From Acaudatibacter sp963835495 (GTDB lineage Bacteria > Pseudomonadota > Alphaproteobacteria > Caulobacterales > Caulobacteraceae): DNA of 64,000 nt. The notes beneath the pieces are model-generated. The model worked only from the letters and a program-made list of their open reading frames with translations, was not told the DNA's origin and made no database searches. Both the position numbers and the translations under genes were made by a program. Within the stretch, counting starts at the first letter, position 1. Every line of letters begins with the position of its first letter. The stretch covers positions 1,550,001 through 1,614,000 of the forward strand of contig CAWIFQ010000003.1 in NCBI GenBank assembly GCA_963835495.1, read 5' to 3'. Positions 36,369 to 44,682 of the stretch are shown here, in pieces.

Positions 36369-37193
36369 TTAGCGGAACAGACCCAGAAGCGCCGAAGACG
36401 AGGAGTTGGCGATCGAGAGGGCCTGGATGCCGAGCTGTTGCTTGGTCTGCAGGGCCTGCAAGGTCGCGCTTTCCTTGGCGAGGTCGGCGTTCACGAGGTT
36501 GCCGATGCCGGTCGTCAGCGTGTCCTGAAGGGTCGACACGAAGTTCAGGTGCGTATCGAGCGCGCTCGACGCGGTGCCGAGAGTGGCAAGCGCGTTGTCC
36601 ACGTTCTGCAGCGAGACGTTGACCACGGTGATCGCCGCCTGAGCGGTGGCGACCGTGCTGATCGTCGCGGTGGCCGACAGAGTGACGATCGAGCCGCCGA
36701 GAGAAAGCTTCTCGGCGTTGGTCGTCAGCACCGAGGTGCCTTGGGCGTTGGCCAGCGAGGTGATCTTGGTGACGCTGCCGTCCAGCAGGTTGACGCCGTT
36801 GAAGCTGGCGTTCTGCACCGTCGACGTGATCTGGTTACGCAGAGCAACGAAGTCGTTGTTCAGCGCCAGGCGGCTGGCGGTGTCCATCGAGGTGTCGGAG
36901 GCGGCCAGGGCCTTCTGCGACATCTGCGTGAGCAGGTTCGACACGGTCGTACCGGCGGAGTTGGCGACGTCGATGATCGACTGGCCAGTCTGCAGGGACG
37001 ACTTCACCGCGTCCAGGGACGCAACGGTGGACCGTTCCGTCTGGGCGATCGACCAGATCGCGCCGTTGTCCTTCGCCGAGCCGATCGCGAGACCGGTGGA
37101 GACGATGTTCTGGGCTTTGGAGAGTTGTTGGGCGGTGTTGTTGAGGTTCTCAAGGGCGATCAATGCGCCCGCATTGGTGTTTACGCTGAGCAT
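36369..37193 (-). CDS. Flagellin
   Basis: A 274-residue short flagellin of Caulobacter type, subunit of the polar filament, with no large variable D2/D3 domain. The N-terminal helix begins MLSVNTNAGALIALENLNNT and the C-terminal helix ends LQTKQQLGIQALSIANSS, then SALLGLF. Central motifs: LNNDFVALRNQITSTVQNAS and GVNLLDGSV. It is nearly the same as the copy at 38199-39029; across 36781-37002 only one base differs from 38611-38832. A sigma-54-like promoter is at 37266-37282 and a leader hairpin at 37221-37241. Confidence 0.96.
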   Translation of the reverse strand: MLSVNTNAGALIALENLNNTAQQLSKAQNIVSTGLAIGSAKDNGAIWSIAQTERSTVASLDAVKSSLQTGQSIIDVANSAGTTVSNLLTQMSQKALAASDTSMDTASRLALNNDFVALRNQITSTVQNASFNGVNLLDGSVTKITSLANAQGTSVLTTNAEKLSLGGSIVTLSATATISTVATAQAAITVVNVSLQNVDNALATLGTASSALDTHLNFVSTLQDTLTTGIGNLVNADLAKESATLQALQTKQQLGIQALSIANSSSSALLGLFR

Positions 37194-37220
37194 GAGCTCT
37201 ACTTCCTTCGTTCTAGGTGT

Positions 37221-37241
37221 CCGGCGTCGTTTTGAGGCCGG
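37221..37241 (-). promoter_or_regulatory. Conserved leader hairpin of the flagellin mRNA
   Basis: On the minus strand the leader reads CCGGC-CTCAAAACGAC-GCCGG, a 5-base stem with an 11-base loop. The second flagellin gene has the same element with a compensating wobble pair and the same TCAAAACGAC loop. In Caulobacter, FlbT acts on the 5' leader of flagellin mRNA, so this is a candidate FlbT site. Confidence 0.55.
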
Positions 37242-37265
37242 GGGCGTTTTGCCCGCTGAACAGGA

Positions 37266-37282
37266 AGCAAATGCCGGGCCAA
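37266..37282 (-). promoter_or_regulatory. Sigma-54-type promoter of the first flagellin gene
   Basis: The minus strand reads TTGGCCCGGCATTTGCT, matching the sigma-54 consensus YTGGCACGRNNNTTGCW at every defined base but one (A to C at the sixth position). It lies 73-89 bases before the ATG. Caulobacter filament genes are sigma-54/FlbD dependent, which fits. Confidence 0.75.
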
Positions 37283-37766
37283 CTTAGCCGCCCGGCAATA
37301 AGGTACAAATTATTGATTTTATTGTATTAATTCCCCATTAGGCGTGTTCTGCCCGGCAGTTTCTGCCTAGCTGCGGCGCCTAGGGCAAATTCTGCCGGGC
37401 GATCGGCGCAAGTCGAGCGAAGCAGAGGTCAACGGGTCTGCCGTCAATCGCCCCGCGAGCCCGCGAAATCTCAAGTGTTTGTTCACCACGAACCGAGCCG
37501 TCACACGGCGGCGGCGTCCAACCGCAGGCGAATGGTTGGCGGTGGCGGCCGGGCCGCGGCCAGCTATCGCAGAACTGGCAGCCACGACCCAGGACGAGCG
37601 GACCTGGCGGCGGCTGACCCCATAGCGCCTCGCTGGGCCGCCGGCGTCTTCGTACGCCTCGCCGCGCCCGTCCGGGATCGCCGGCCGGGATCGGGGTCGG
37701 GGTCGGGGTTGGGCGCGGTGGCGGGGCCCCACGGCGCCGCAGGGCAGGATGGTCGCAGACGGCGCC

Positions 37767-37989
37767 GACCACGGCGATGGCGCTGCGGTCCGCCGGAGGA
37801 TCCGCCGCGGTCTTCAGGGTACGGAGCGTCGGTCCATACCCCGCGCAACAGCAGAGGCGGGGCGAAGACGCGGCAGGGTCTGCGCGAGTGGGACAGCGCC
37901 AGCGGCGGCGAGAGCGCTTGGCGACTCGGCGCCAGGCGCATTGTCGGTTCGCCGCTGCCAGCCGGGCCGGCGTGGACCCAAGCGGCTTC
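37767..37989. repeat. Tandem intergenic repeat, copy 1
   Basis: Begins GACCACGGCGA and includes GGTCTTCAGGG, GGTCCATACC and GAGAGCGCTTGG. Copy 2 starts 223 bases later with the same landmarks in the same order, at about 70 percent identity by eye. Confidence 0.6.
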
Positions 37990-38198
37990 GACCACGGCGA
38001 GGCGGCGCCGCGGTTTGCGGGAGGATCAGCCGTGGTCTTCAGGGCGCGGATCATCGATCCATACCTCGGACAACACCGGAGATCGGGCGAAGGGCGCGGT
38101 AGGGTCCGGCGCGCGAATGGGCCAGCGCCAGAGGCGGCGAGAGCGCTTGGCTCCCGCCGCCCTGGGGCGGACTTTGTCGGCCGCCGGCCCTTCCGACC
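37990..38198. repeat. Tandem intergenic repeat, copy 2
   Basis: Shares with copy 1 the landmarks GACCACGGCGA, GGTCTTCAGGG, GATCCATACC and GAGAGCGCTTGG in order. It ends at about the stop codon of the second flagellin gene, so it is adjacent to coding DNA. Confidence 0.6.
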
Positions 38199-39029
38199 CT
38201 AGCGGAAGAGGCCGAGCAGCGCCGAAGAGGCGGAGTTGGCGATCGAGAGGGCCTGGATGCCGAGCTGTTGCTTGGTCTGCAGGGCCTGCAGGGTCGCGCT
38301 TTCCTTGGCGAGGTCGGCGTTCACGAGGTTGCCGATGCCGGTCGTCAGCGTGTCCTGAAGGGTCGACACGAAGTTCAGGTGCGTATCGAGCGCCTTGGAG
38401 GAGGTGCCGAGCGTGGCCAGGGCCGTGTCGACGTTCTGCAGCGAGACGTTGACCACGGTGATCGCCGCCTGAGCGGAGGCGACCGTGCTGATCGTCGCGG
38501 TGGCCGACAGGGTGACAATCGAGCCGCCCACGGACAGATTTTCCGCAAGCACCGTCAGCACCGAGGTGCCTTGGGCGTTGGCCAGCGAGGTGACCTTGGT
38601 GATGCTGCCGTCCAGCAGGTTGACGCCGTTGAAGCTGGCGTTCTGCACCGTCGACGTGATCTGGTTACGCAGAGCAACGAAGTCGTTGTTCAGCGCCAGG
38701 CGGCTGGCGGTGTCCATCGAGGTGTCGGAGGCGGCCAGGGCCTTCTGCGACATCTGCGTGAGCAGGTTCGACACGGTCGTGCCGGCGGAGTTGGCGACGT
38801 CGATGATCGACTGGCCAGTCTGCAGGGACGATTTGACCGCGTCCAGGTCGGCGACGTCGGAACGTTCGGTCTGGGCGATCGACCAGATCGCGCCGTTGTC
38901 CTTCGCATTCCCCACCAAGAGGCCGGTGGAGACGATGTTCTGGGCGTTGGCGAGTTGCTGGCTGGTGTTGTTGAGGTTTTCGAGCGCCACGAGGGCGCCA
39001 GCGTTCGTATTGACGCTAAGCATGGTCAC
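38199..39029 (-). CDS. Flagellin (second copy)
   Basis: A 276-residue flagellin, paralogue of 36369-37193. It starts MTMLSVNTNAGALVALENLN and ends QALSIANSASSALLGLF. The two proteins differ mainly in the N-terminal 45 residues, in the stretch around ENLSVGGS, and near LGTSSKALDTHLN. Coding alignment offset is a constant 1830 bases from the stop through most of the gene, with no indels. The promoter region at 39097-39113 is a weaker sigma-54 match than the first copy, and the leader hairpin is conserved. flaF follows upstream on the same strand. Confidence 0.96.
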   Translation of the reverse strand: MTMLSVNTNAGALVALENLNNTSQQLANAQNIVSTGLLVGNAKDNGAIWSIAQTERSDVADLDAVKSSLQTGQSIIDVANSAGTTVSNLLTQMSQKALAASDTSMDTASRLALNNDFVALRNQITSTVQNASFNGVNLLDGSITKVTSLANAQGTSVLTVLAENLSVGGSIVTLSATATISTVASAQAAITVVNVSLQNVDTALATLGTSSKALDTHLNFVSTLQDTLTTGIGNLVNADLAKESATLQALQTKQQLGIQALSIANSASSALLGLFR

Positions 39030-39050
39030 AGGTCCTTTTCATCAGGATGT

Positions 39051-39072
39051 CCGACGTCGTTTTGACAGCCGG
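39051..39072 (-). promoter_or_regulatory. Conserved leader hairpin of the second flagellin mRNA
   Basis: Minus-strand CCGGC-TGTCAAAACGAC-GTCGG: a 5-base stem containing one G-U pair where the first copy has G-C, and the same TCAAAACGAC loop. Conservation of the loop with a compensating change in the stem supports a real RNA element. Confidence 0.55.
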
Positions 39073-39096
39073 GGGCGTTTTGCCTGACGGAAAGAG

Positions 39097-39113
39097 AGCA
39101 AGTGGCGGGCCGC
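39097..39113 (-). promoter_or_regulatory. Weak sigma-54-type promoter of the second flagellin gene
   Basis: Minus-strand GCGGCCCGCCACTTGCT keeps the essential GG and TTGC elements at the right spacing but differs from consensus at four other positions. It lies 68-84 bases before the ATG, almost the same distance as in the first copy. Confidence 0.45.
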
Positions 39114-39229
39114 GGCCCCGCCGGTCGGTAAGATGCTGTTTTATTTCGATTATGTGGGAGGCCGTCACGCGGCCTGTTCGGCAGTTTTTGCCGTCAGGCG
39201 GCCGGGCCGGCAGATCTTGCCGGGAAAAT

Positions 39230-39592
39230 TCAGGCCGCTTCCGGCCGGCCGGAAAGGCCCTGCATCATCGTGCGGTTGAGATCGATCAGGACGTCGAGGT
39301 CGGCCTCGCGGCGCATCACCTGGCTGGTGGTGCGGTGCACGAACAGGCTGAGCGAGATGATCTGCGCCCGCGTCGGCTCAGGCAGCGCATTGGCGGGCTG
39401 GGCGCAGTCGTCGGCCAGGGCGGCCCAGACGCGACGATTCCAGTGCAGCACATCGATCCAGGCGCGGATGTCCTCCCGAGGGGTCGACTTCACGTCGAGC
39501 AGCGCACGGGTCACCTGCGCGAACAGGCGGTATTCGACGTCCCTGGGCGTTTCAGCCCGCTGCGCCGCCTGCTGATAGGCGCGAAGCGACAT
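39230..39592 (-). CDS. flaF: Flagellar biosynthesis regulator FlaF
   Basis: A 120-residue FlaF. In Caulobacter FlaF is needed for flagellin translation and secretion and opposes FlbT. The family start MSLRAYQQAAQRAETPRDVE, the central LLDVKSTPREDIRAWIDVLH and W-rich NRRVWAALADDC, and SLSLFVHRTTSQVMRREAD are present. Its start lies 41 bases inside the flbT coding end, so the two are translated from one mRNA in different frames. The first main flagellin promoter region lies downstream. Confidence 0.93.
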   Translation of the reverse strand: MSLRAYQQAAQRAETPRDVEYRLFAQVTRALLDVKSTPREDIRAWIDVLHWNRRVWAALADDCAQPANALPEPTRAQIISLSLFVHRTTSQVMRREADLDVLIDLNRTMMQGLSGRPEAA

Positions 39593-39977
39593 TCCCCAAC
39601 CTCTCGTCTTCGTATTCGATCAGCTTGCGGCATAGCATCAGGGCTTTGTAATACTCCTTTATCATCACATGCCGCGAAATATTGACGCAGTCAGTGAGTA
39701 TGTCAGGATTGCCCACGGCTCCCATGAATTCAGACAATCTTTGAATGAATTCGTCGTGGAAGCACTGCCCCTCGACCTGATCGAGATACATCATCATTAC
39801 TGGAAAGTATATTCGGCGCGCCGGGGTGACCGCTTGATCGCCCTGCATGATGTCTTTTTCACGCAGGACGGAAGCCTTGTTCTGCAGCAGCAGCGAGCTA
39901 CGACGATCGCCGTTCTGCACCACCGCGCCGTTGAGCACGAACTTCTCGCCCGGCTTCAGCGACAGTTTAAGAGGCAT
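39552..39977 (-). CDS. flbT: Flagellin synthesis repressor FlbT
   Basis: A 141-residue FlbT, which in Caulobacter represses flagellin translation by acting on the fljK leader mRNA. The N-terminus MPLKLSLKPGEKFVLNGAVV, then GDRRSSLLLQNKASVLREKD, IYFPVMMMYLD and the C-terminal VMIKEYYKALMLCRKLIEYE are the family landmarks. GGAGAcc precedes the ATG. Its end overlaps flaF by 41 bases. FlbA is divergent, 204 bases away. Confidence 0.95.
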   Translation of the reverse strand: MPLKLSLKPGEKFVLNGAVVQNGDRRSSLLLQNKASVLREKDIMQGDQAVTPARRIYFPVMMMYLDQVEGQCFHDEFIQRLSEFMGAVGNPDILTDCVNISRHVMIKEYYKALMLCRKLIEYEDERLGNVASRLSAGGAAG

Positions 39978-40181
39978 CGTCAGGTCTCCGCCGGACTCTG
40001 GGCAACGGGGCTCAGCTCCGGATCGCGGACAGGTCTTAGCCCTCCGAAGCTTTCGGCACGCTAAAGCGACATGGTTAACGGCGGCTTGCCGCTGGCCCGC
40101 CAGCGTTTACGCCCGCTTAAGCGCCGGCGCGCGATCAGGGGCGTGCGCGATCCTCTCGCGCCCCGATTCGCCCGAGCGCAC

Positions 40182-41968
40182 ATGTCCGCCAAGTCCAAGA
40201 TCAGCACGTCCGCCTCGGCCGCCGCGATGGGCTTCGCCGAAGCGCCGCCGGCGCCGGGCGCCCCCTGCACGAGCCGCTGGCCGGAGACGCCGCCTCGCCG
40301 GCAGCGCTGAACAAGCTGGAAGGGGCGCTGAGCGAGCTGAAGGCGCTGGCGATCGTGCCGATGCTGCGCCGGGCGATCGACGCCGTGCGCGCCAACGACG
40401 CGGAGACCGGCACCGAGTGGGCGCTGAAAGCCCTGAACCACGACGAGCGCTCCGGCATGGCCTGGTACGTGCTCGCCGTGGCGCGCGAGAAGGCCGGCGA
40501 TTTCGAGACCTCGCTGCAGGCCTATCAATCGGCGCTGGCGCTGTTGCCCAACCATTCCGACGTCGCCAACGACCTGGGCCGGCTGGCGTTCCGGATGGGC
40601 ATGAAGGACGTCGCCGAGCAGCTGTTTCGCCGCCACCTCGAGGCGCACCCCGACGACTGGGGCACGCTCAACAACCTGGTGTCCTGCGTCCGCGACCTGG
40701 GCCGCGCCAGCGAGGCGATCGACATCCTCAAGGCCGCCTTGAAGGCGCGCCCGAGCGATCCGCACCTGTGGAACACGCTCGGCACCATCCTGACCGAGCA
40801 GGGCGACCACAAGACCGCGGTCATCTTCTTCGACGAGGCGCTGCGGCTCGATCCTCGGCACGCCCACGCCCGCTACAATCGCGCCAGCGCCTTCCTGGAG
40901 CTGAACGACGCCGCCACCGCGCTCGCCGACTGCGAGACCGCCGTCACCATCGCCGCGTCCGAAGACGACCGCCTGATGATGCAGCTGGCGCGCTCGACCA
41001 TAAAGATCGGCCTCGGGCTCATCGGCGAGGGCTGGGACGACTACGAGGCCCGCCTGGCGCCGCTGTTCTCCGGGGCGACGGTCTTCCTGATCGACCGGCC
41101 CGCGTGGACGCCGGAGACCTCGCTTCAGGGCAAGCACCTGCTGGTGATGGGTGAGCAGGGCCTCGGCGATGAAGTGCTGTTCGCCAACATGCTGCCGGAC
41201 GTGATCGAGGCCCTGGGCCCGACCGGCAAGCTGACGCTGGCCCTCGAGCAACGGCTGGTTCCGCTATTCCAGCGCTCGTTCCCGACCGTCGAGGTGGTCC
41301 CTCACCTCACCTTTCTGCAGCTCGGCCGCAACCACCGCGCCGCCCCGGCGCTTGGCGACATGAGCCGCTTCGACCTGTGGGTCCCGATGGCGTCGCTGCT
41401 GCGGCGGTTCCGCCGGCGGCTGGAAGACTTCCCGGCCCGCGCGCAATTCCTGATCGCCGATCCGGCGCGCATCGAGCATTGGCGCCAGGTGCTGAACACC
41501 GCCCCGCCTGGCCGCAAGGTCGGCATACTGTGGAAGAGCATGCGCCTCGACGCCGTCCGCGCCCGCTACTACTCGCCCTTCCAGCTGTGGCGCCCCGTGC
41601 TGGAGACGCCCGGCACGACGATGGTCAACCTGCAGTACGGCGAGTGCGAGGCCGAGATCGAATGGGCCAGGCGCGAGCTTGGGGTCGAGATCTGGACCCC
41701 GCCCGGCATCGACCTGAAGAACGACCTCGACGACATCGGCGCCCTCACCTCGGCGCTCGACGTGACGCTGGGCTTCGCCAACGCCACCTCCAACATCGCC
41801 GCGGCGTGCGGCGCGCCAACGTGGATCATCTCCGTGCCCGGCGCCTGGACCAAACTCGGCACCGACCACATGCCCTGGTACCCGCAAGCGCGCATTTTCA
41901 ATCCGCCCGGCTTCAACCAGTGGGAAGCGACGATGGCGGAGGTGGCGGCGGCGCTGGCCGAGGGCTGA
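40182..41968 (+). CDS. flbA: FlbA-type TPR protein with C-terminal glycosyltransferase-like domain, frameshifted
   Basis: About 595 residues when one missing C in the run at 40261-40265 is restored: the frame from the ATG at 40182 (MSAKSKISTSASAAAMGFAE) then joins PLHEPLAGDAASPAALNKLE and continues to 41968. TPR repeats fill about residues 65-270 (SLQAYQSALALLPNHSDVAN, AIDILKAALKARPSDPHLWN, VIFFDEALRLDPRHAHARYN). The C-terminal half (about 300-590) resembles GT9/GT41-like glycosyltransferases, with MGEQGLGDEVLFANMLPDVI and SALDVTLGFANATSNIAAAC. In Caulobacter, flbA lies beside flbT-flaF and mutants have altered flagellins, so flagellin glycosylation is a likely role. Confidence 0.78.
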
Positions 41969-42029
41969 AGCGCCGGAACGGCAGACCTTGTTCGCGGGTT
42001 CTCTTCTCCTACGAGGGAGAGCGACGCCG

Positions 42030-42500
42030 ATGCCCGATCCAGAAGACTTCGATCCCGACGACCAGGACCTCGCCGAGGTGTTCGACGAGGAGAACATCAC
42101 CGAGGACGGCTTCGACATCGCCACCTCCGACCTGCAGCGCGACGTGTTCGACGTCACCAGCGCCGACGAGGACGCCAACGAGGCGCTGGAACCGGACGAT
42201 GATTTCGATCCCGATCAGGCCGACGAGGCCGAGCTGGAAGAGATCGTGATGGCCGAGGAAGACCTTGACGAGCCGCGCAGCTTCGCGCGCGACAACGCCG
42301 ATCTCGTCGCCACCGACGACCTCAGCATCGCCGACATGGAGCCGACCGACCTCACCGAGGAGGACTTCGACGCTCGGGGCGATGCCGACCGGACGGGGCC
42401 GTCATCGCTGGAATCACGCGCCGACCGGGAGCGCGACATCGGCCTCGAGGAGACCTTCCCCGCCAGTGATCCGATCCCGATCAACCCCGGCGCCGACTAA
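42030..42500 (+). CDS. Acidic hypothetical protein with ETFPASDPIP tail
   Basis: A 156-residue strongly acidic protein, probably largely disordered in the first 100 residues (DPEDFDPDDQDLAEVFDEEN, TSADEDANEALEPDDDF). The end contains RDIGLEETFPASDPIPINPG, a short C-terminal motif that recurs in many small proteobacterial proteins of unknown function. GAGGGAGAG is placed before the ATG at 42030. It stands between flbA and the MoxR gene on the same strand. Confidence 0.65.
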   Translation: MPDPEDFDPDDQDLAEVFDEENITEDGFDIATSDLQRDVFDVTSADEDANEALEPDDDFDPDQADEAELEEIVMAEEDLDEPRSFARDNADLVATDDLSIADMEPTDLTEEDFDARGDADRTGPSSLESRADRERDIGLEETFPASDPIPINPGAD

Positions 42501-42581
42501 GTCATCCACCGCGATCTGACGCCGCGCTCCGCCAAAGCCGCTTGAATGTCGCGTCCGGCCCTTTAGGGTGGGGGGCGATTT

Positions 42582-42593
42582 GAACATTTGTTC
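42582..42593. promoter_or_regulatory. GAAC-N4-GTTC palindrome upstream of the MoxR gene
   Basis: GAACATTTGTTC lies 28 bases before the MoxR ATG in an AT-richer pocket. It is a symmetrical site of the kind bound by dimeric repressors; it differs from the alphaproteobacterial LexA repeat by spacing and orientation. The regulator is unknown. Confidence 0.4.
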
Positions 42594-42620
42594 GAGCCCG
42601 TTTGGGGCCTGGAGCGGTGA

Positions 42621-43493
42621 ATGAGCGAGCGTTTCGAAGGCACGGCCGACTACGTCGCCACGGACGACCTGAAGATTGCGGTGAACGCATCTGTGGCGCT
42701 GGAACGGCCTCTGCTGATCAAGGGCGAGCCCGGCACCGGCAAGACGGTGCTGGCCTACGAGGTGGCGAAGGCCCTGAATGCCCCGCTGATCACCTGGCAC
42801 ATCAAGTCCACCACCAAGGCCCTGCAGGGCCTCTACGAGTACGAGGCGGTGACCCGGCTGCGCGACTCGCAGCTCGGCGACGAGCGGGTCAAGGACGTCC
42901 GCAACTACATCAAGCACGGCAAGCTCTGGGAGGCGTTCGAATTGGACGTGCGCCCGGTGCTGCTGATCGACGAGATCGACAAGGCCGACATCGAGTTCCC
43001 GAACGACCTCCTGCAGGAGCTCGATCGGATGGAATTCTACGTCTACGAGACCGACGAGACCATCAAGGCCAAGATCCGGCCGGTGGTGATCATCACTTCC
43101 AACAACGAGAAGGAGCTGCCGGACGCGTTCCTGCGCCGCTGCTTCTTCCACTACATCCGCTTCCCCGACGACCAGACGATGCGCAAGATCATCGACGTGC
43201 ACTATCCGGGGATCAAACAGAAGCTGGTCGCCGAGGCGCTGCGCATCTTCTACGACATGCGCAAGGTGCCGGGGCTGAAGAAGAAGCCCTCGACGTCCGA
43301 ACTGCTCGACTGGCTGAAGCTCTTGATGGTCGAAGACATCGACGAAGCGTCGCTGCGGGAAAAGGATCCGACCAAGCTGATCCCGCCGCTGCACGGGGCT
43401 CTTCTGAAGAACGAGCAGGACGTGCAGCTGTTCGAACGACTGGCCTTCCTCGCCCGCCGCGAAGGCTCTGGAGCCCGTCCCGGTCAGATGTAG
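42621..43493 (+). CDS. MoxR family AAA+ ATPase
   Basis: A 290-residue AAA+ chaperone-type ATPase, usually acting with a von Willebrand A-domain partner in metal insertion or complex maturation. Walker A is GEPGTGKTVLAYE (about 32-44), Walker B VLLIDEIDKADIEF, sensor 1 IITSNNEKELPDAFLRRCFF with the arginine-finger region, and a C-terminal lid ending at SGARPGQM. The partner VWA gene that normally follows (CoxE type) is not here; an opposite-strand outer-membrane gene and a strong terminator follow instead. Confidence 0.9.
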   Translation: MSERFEGTADYVATDDLKIAVNASVALERPLLIKGEPGTGKTVLAYEVAKALNAPLITWHIKSTTKALQGLYEYEAVTRLRDSQLGDERVKDVRNYIKHGKLWEAFELDVRPVLLIDEIDKADIEFPNDLLQELDRMEFYVYETDETIKAKIRPVVIITSNNEKELPDAFLRRCFFHYIRFPDDQTMRKIIDVHYPGIKQKLVAEALRIFYDMRKVPGLKKKPSTSELLDWLKLLMVEDIDEASLREKDPTKLIPPLHGALLKNEQDVQLFERLAFLARREGSGARPGQM

Positions 43494-43522
43494 GGCCGGC
43501 CTTCAGGCCACACACGAAACGA

Positions 43523-43554
43523 CGCGAGGGCGGATTTCTCCGCCCTCGCGTTTT
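43523..43554 (+). terminator. Rho-independent terminator after the MoxR gene
   Basis: CGCGAGGGCGG (43523-43533) and CCGCCCTCGCG (43540-43550) form a perfect 11-base stem with loop ATTTCT, followed by TTTT. It lies 29 bases after the stop and just before the end of the convergent outer-membrane protein gene. Confidence 0.88.
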
Positions 43555-43560
43555 CGCGTT

Positions 43561-44421
43561 CTAGAACAGGCCGCCCATGAACTTGAAGTTCACCTTCGCC
43601 AGCACCTGGTCGTCGGCGAAGTGGACCGGCACGTTCTCCTCGGTCGCGCCGGCGCCCGGCGCGACGAACCCGAAGGTCGACGTCCCGTAGTCGGAGTGGC
43701 GGTATTCGGCGCCGATGCTGACCCGCTTGTTGATCGCATACTCGGCTCCGCCGCCGACGGTCCAGCCGACCAAGGTGTTGTCGGAGCTCGCGCCGTTGGC
43801 GAACGGACCGAGGTTGGCGCCTGGGCTGGCCGCGGCCACGCCGGCGGCGGCGGTGGGGGTATAGCCATAGAGCGCGCTCTGACGGACGTCGGCGAACGCT
43901 ACGCCGCCGGTGCCGTAGAGCAGGAACGGCCCGGTCGCCCAGCCCACCCGGCCGCGGACAGAGGCCGTCCAGTTGGGATCGGTGCGACGAGCGATCGAGA
44001 CCGTGCTGCCTGTGGTCAGGCCGGTCGCTGGCAGCGCGTAGTTGCTGGACTGGCTCGAATGGCCGCCGAGCGCGTCCATGTCCCCCTCGACCCCGTACAC
44101 CATGTGGCCAACCTGCTTGTTGATCCCGACCTGACCGCCGGCGGCCCAGTCCTGGTCCGAGTAGTCCATCTGCGAGGTTGGGAAGGTGGCTGGCGGCACG
44201 GCGACGGTCCCGGCGCCGTTGCTGAGGCCGGTGAGCTGATTGGTCGTCGCCGTGGACGGATGGACCTGGGTCGCCGAGTTGTTCCACCCGGCGTTGGCGC
44301 CGACGTAGACCCCGCTCCAGTCGACCGTCCCGTTGTCTGGCTGCGCCATGGCCGGCGCGGCGACGAGCGCAAGTCCGCTCGCGCCCAACAGGGCGTTCGT
44401 AACAAAGCTGAACAATTTCAT
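43561..44421 (-). CDS. Outer-membrane beta-barrel protein, porin/OmpA-barrel type
   Basis: A 286-residue protein with signal peptide MKLFSFVTNALLGASGLALV and cleavage near AMA-QPDN. The mature part is the typical alphaproteobacterial 8-stranded barrel: WSGVYVGANAGWNN at the start (GxYxGxxxG), repeated aromatic strands (GGQVGINKQVGHMVYGVEGD, VRGRVGWATGPFLLYGTGGV, GGGAEYAINKRVSIGAEYRH) and a C-terminal strand LAKVNFKFMGGLF ending in Phe. Function is likely structural or passive. The ATG at 44421 is chosen for the signal peptide. Confidence 0.88.
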   Translation of the reverse strand: MKLFSFVTNALLGASGLALVAAPAMAQPDNGTVDWSGVYVGANAGWNNSATQVHPSTATTNQLTGLSNGAGTVAVPPATFPTSQMDYSDQDWAAGGQVGINKQVGHMVYGVEGDMDALGGHSSQSSNYALPATGLTTGSTVSIARRTDPNWTASVRGRVGWATGPFLLYGTGGVAFADVRQSALYGYTPTAAAGVAAASPGANLGPFANGASSDNTLVGWTVGGGAEYAINKRVSIGAEYRHSDYGTSTFGFVAPGAGATEENVPVHFADDQVLAKVNFKFMGGLF

Positions 44422-44682
44422 GAGAGTACATACTCCAAAGCGCACCGGACTTGCCGGCCTTCGTGAGCCCCCACTCGGCTCTTCCGTCACTCGCAACAGC
44501 CAGTGGCGGGGCGAAAAGCGCCAGATTAGGGCGCTGGTTCCTCGCCGTTGTGCGTTGCGACACGGCTGTGGCCGCAGGGTCACGTAAATCGGCTTGGTTG
44601 CCGGCGTATTGCGCGCTTGGCGCCGCTCGCCCCCTCCCCTAAGTCACGCCGTCGGCGATCGGGCCGAGGGAGAGGCGAGATC

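Larger units (their letters stand above)
37288..38198. other. Long intergenic spacer between the two flagellin genes
   Basis: About 910 bases without a recognisable gene. An AT-rich stretch lies at 37300-37340. The rest is very GC-rich with open frames in several phases, none resembling a protein. It contains two diverged tandem copies of a roughly 223-base unit starting at 37767 and 37990. A short GGGGTCGGGGTC-type run is at about 37689-37707. Confidence 0.5.

Noticed and set aside
37380..38054. Minus-strand frame across the flagellin spacer with repeated LKTTADPP segments
   Set aside because: The repetition comes from the tandem DNA repeat; the rest is Arg/Pro-rich and lacks protein features.
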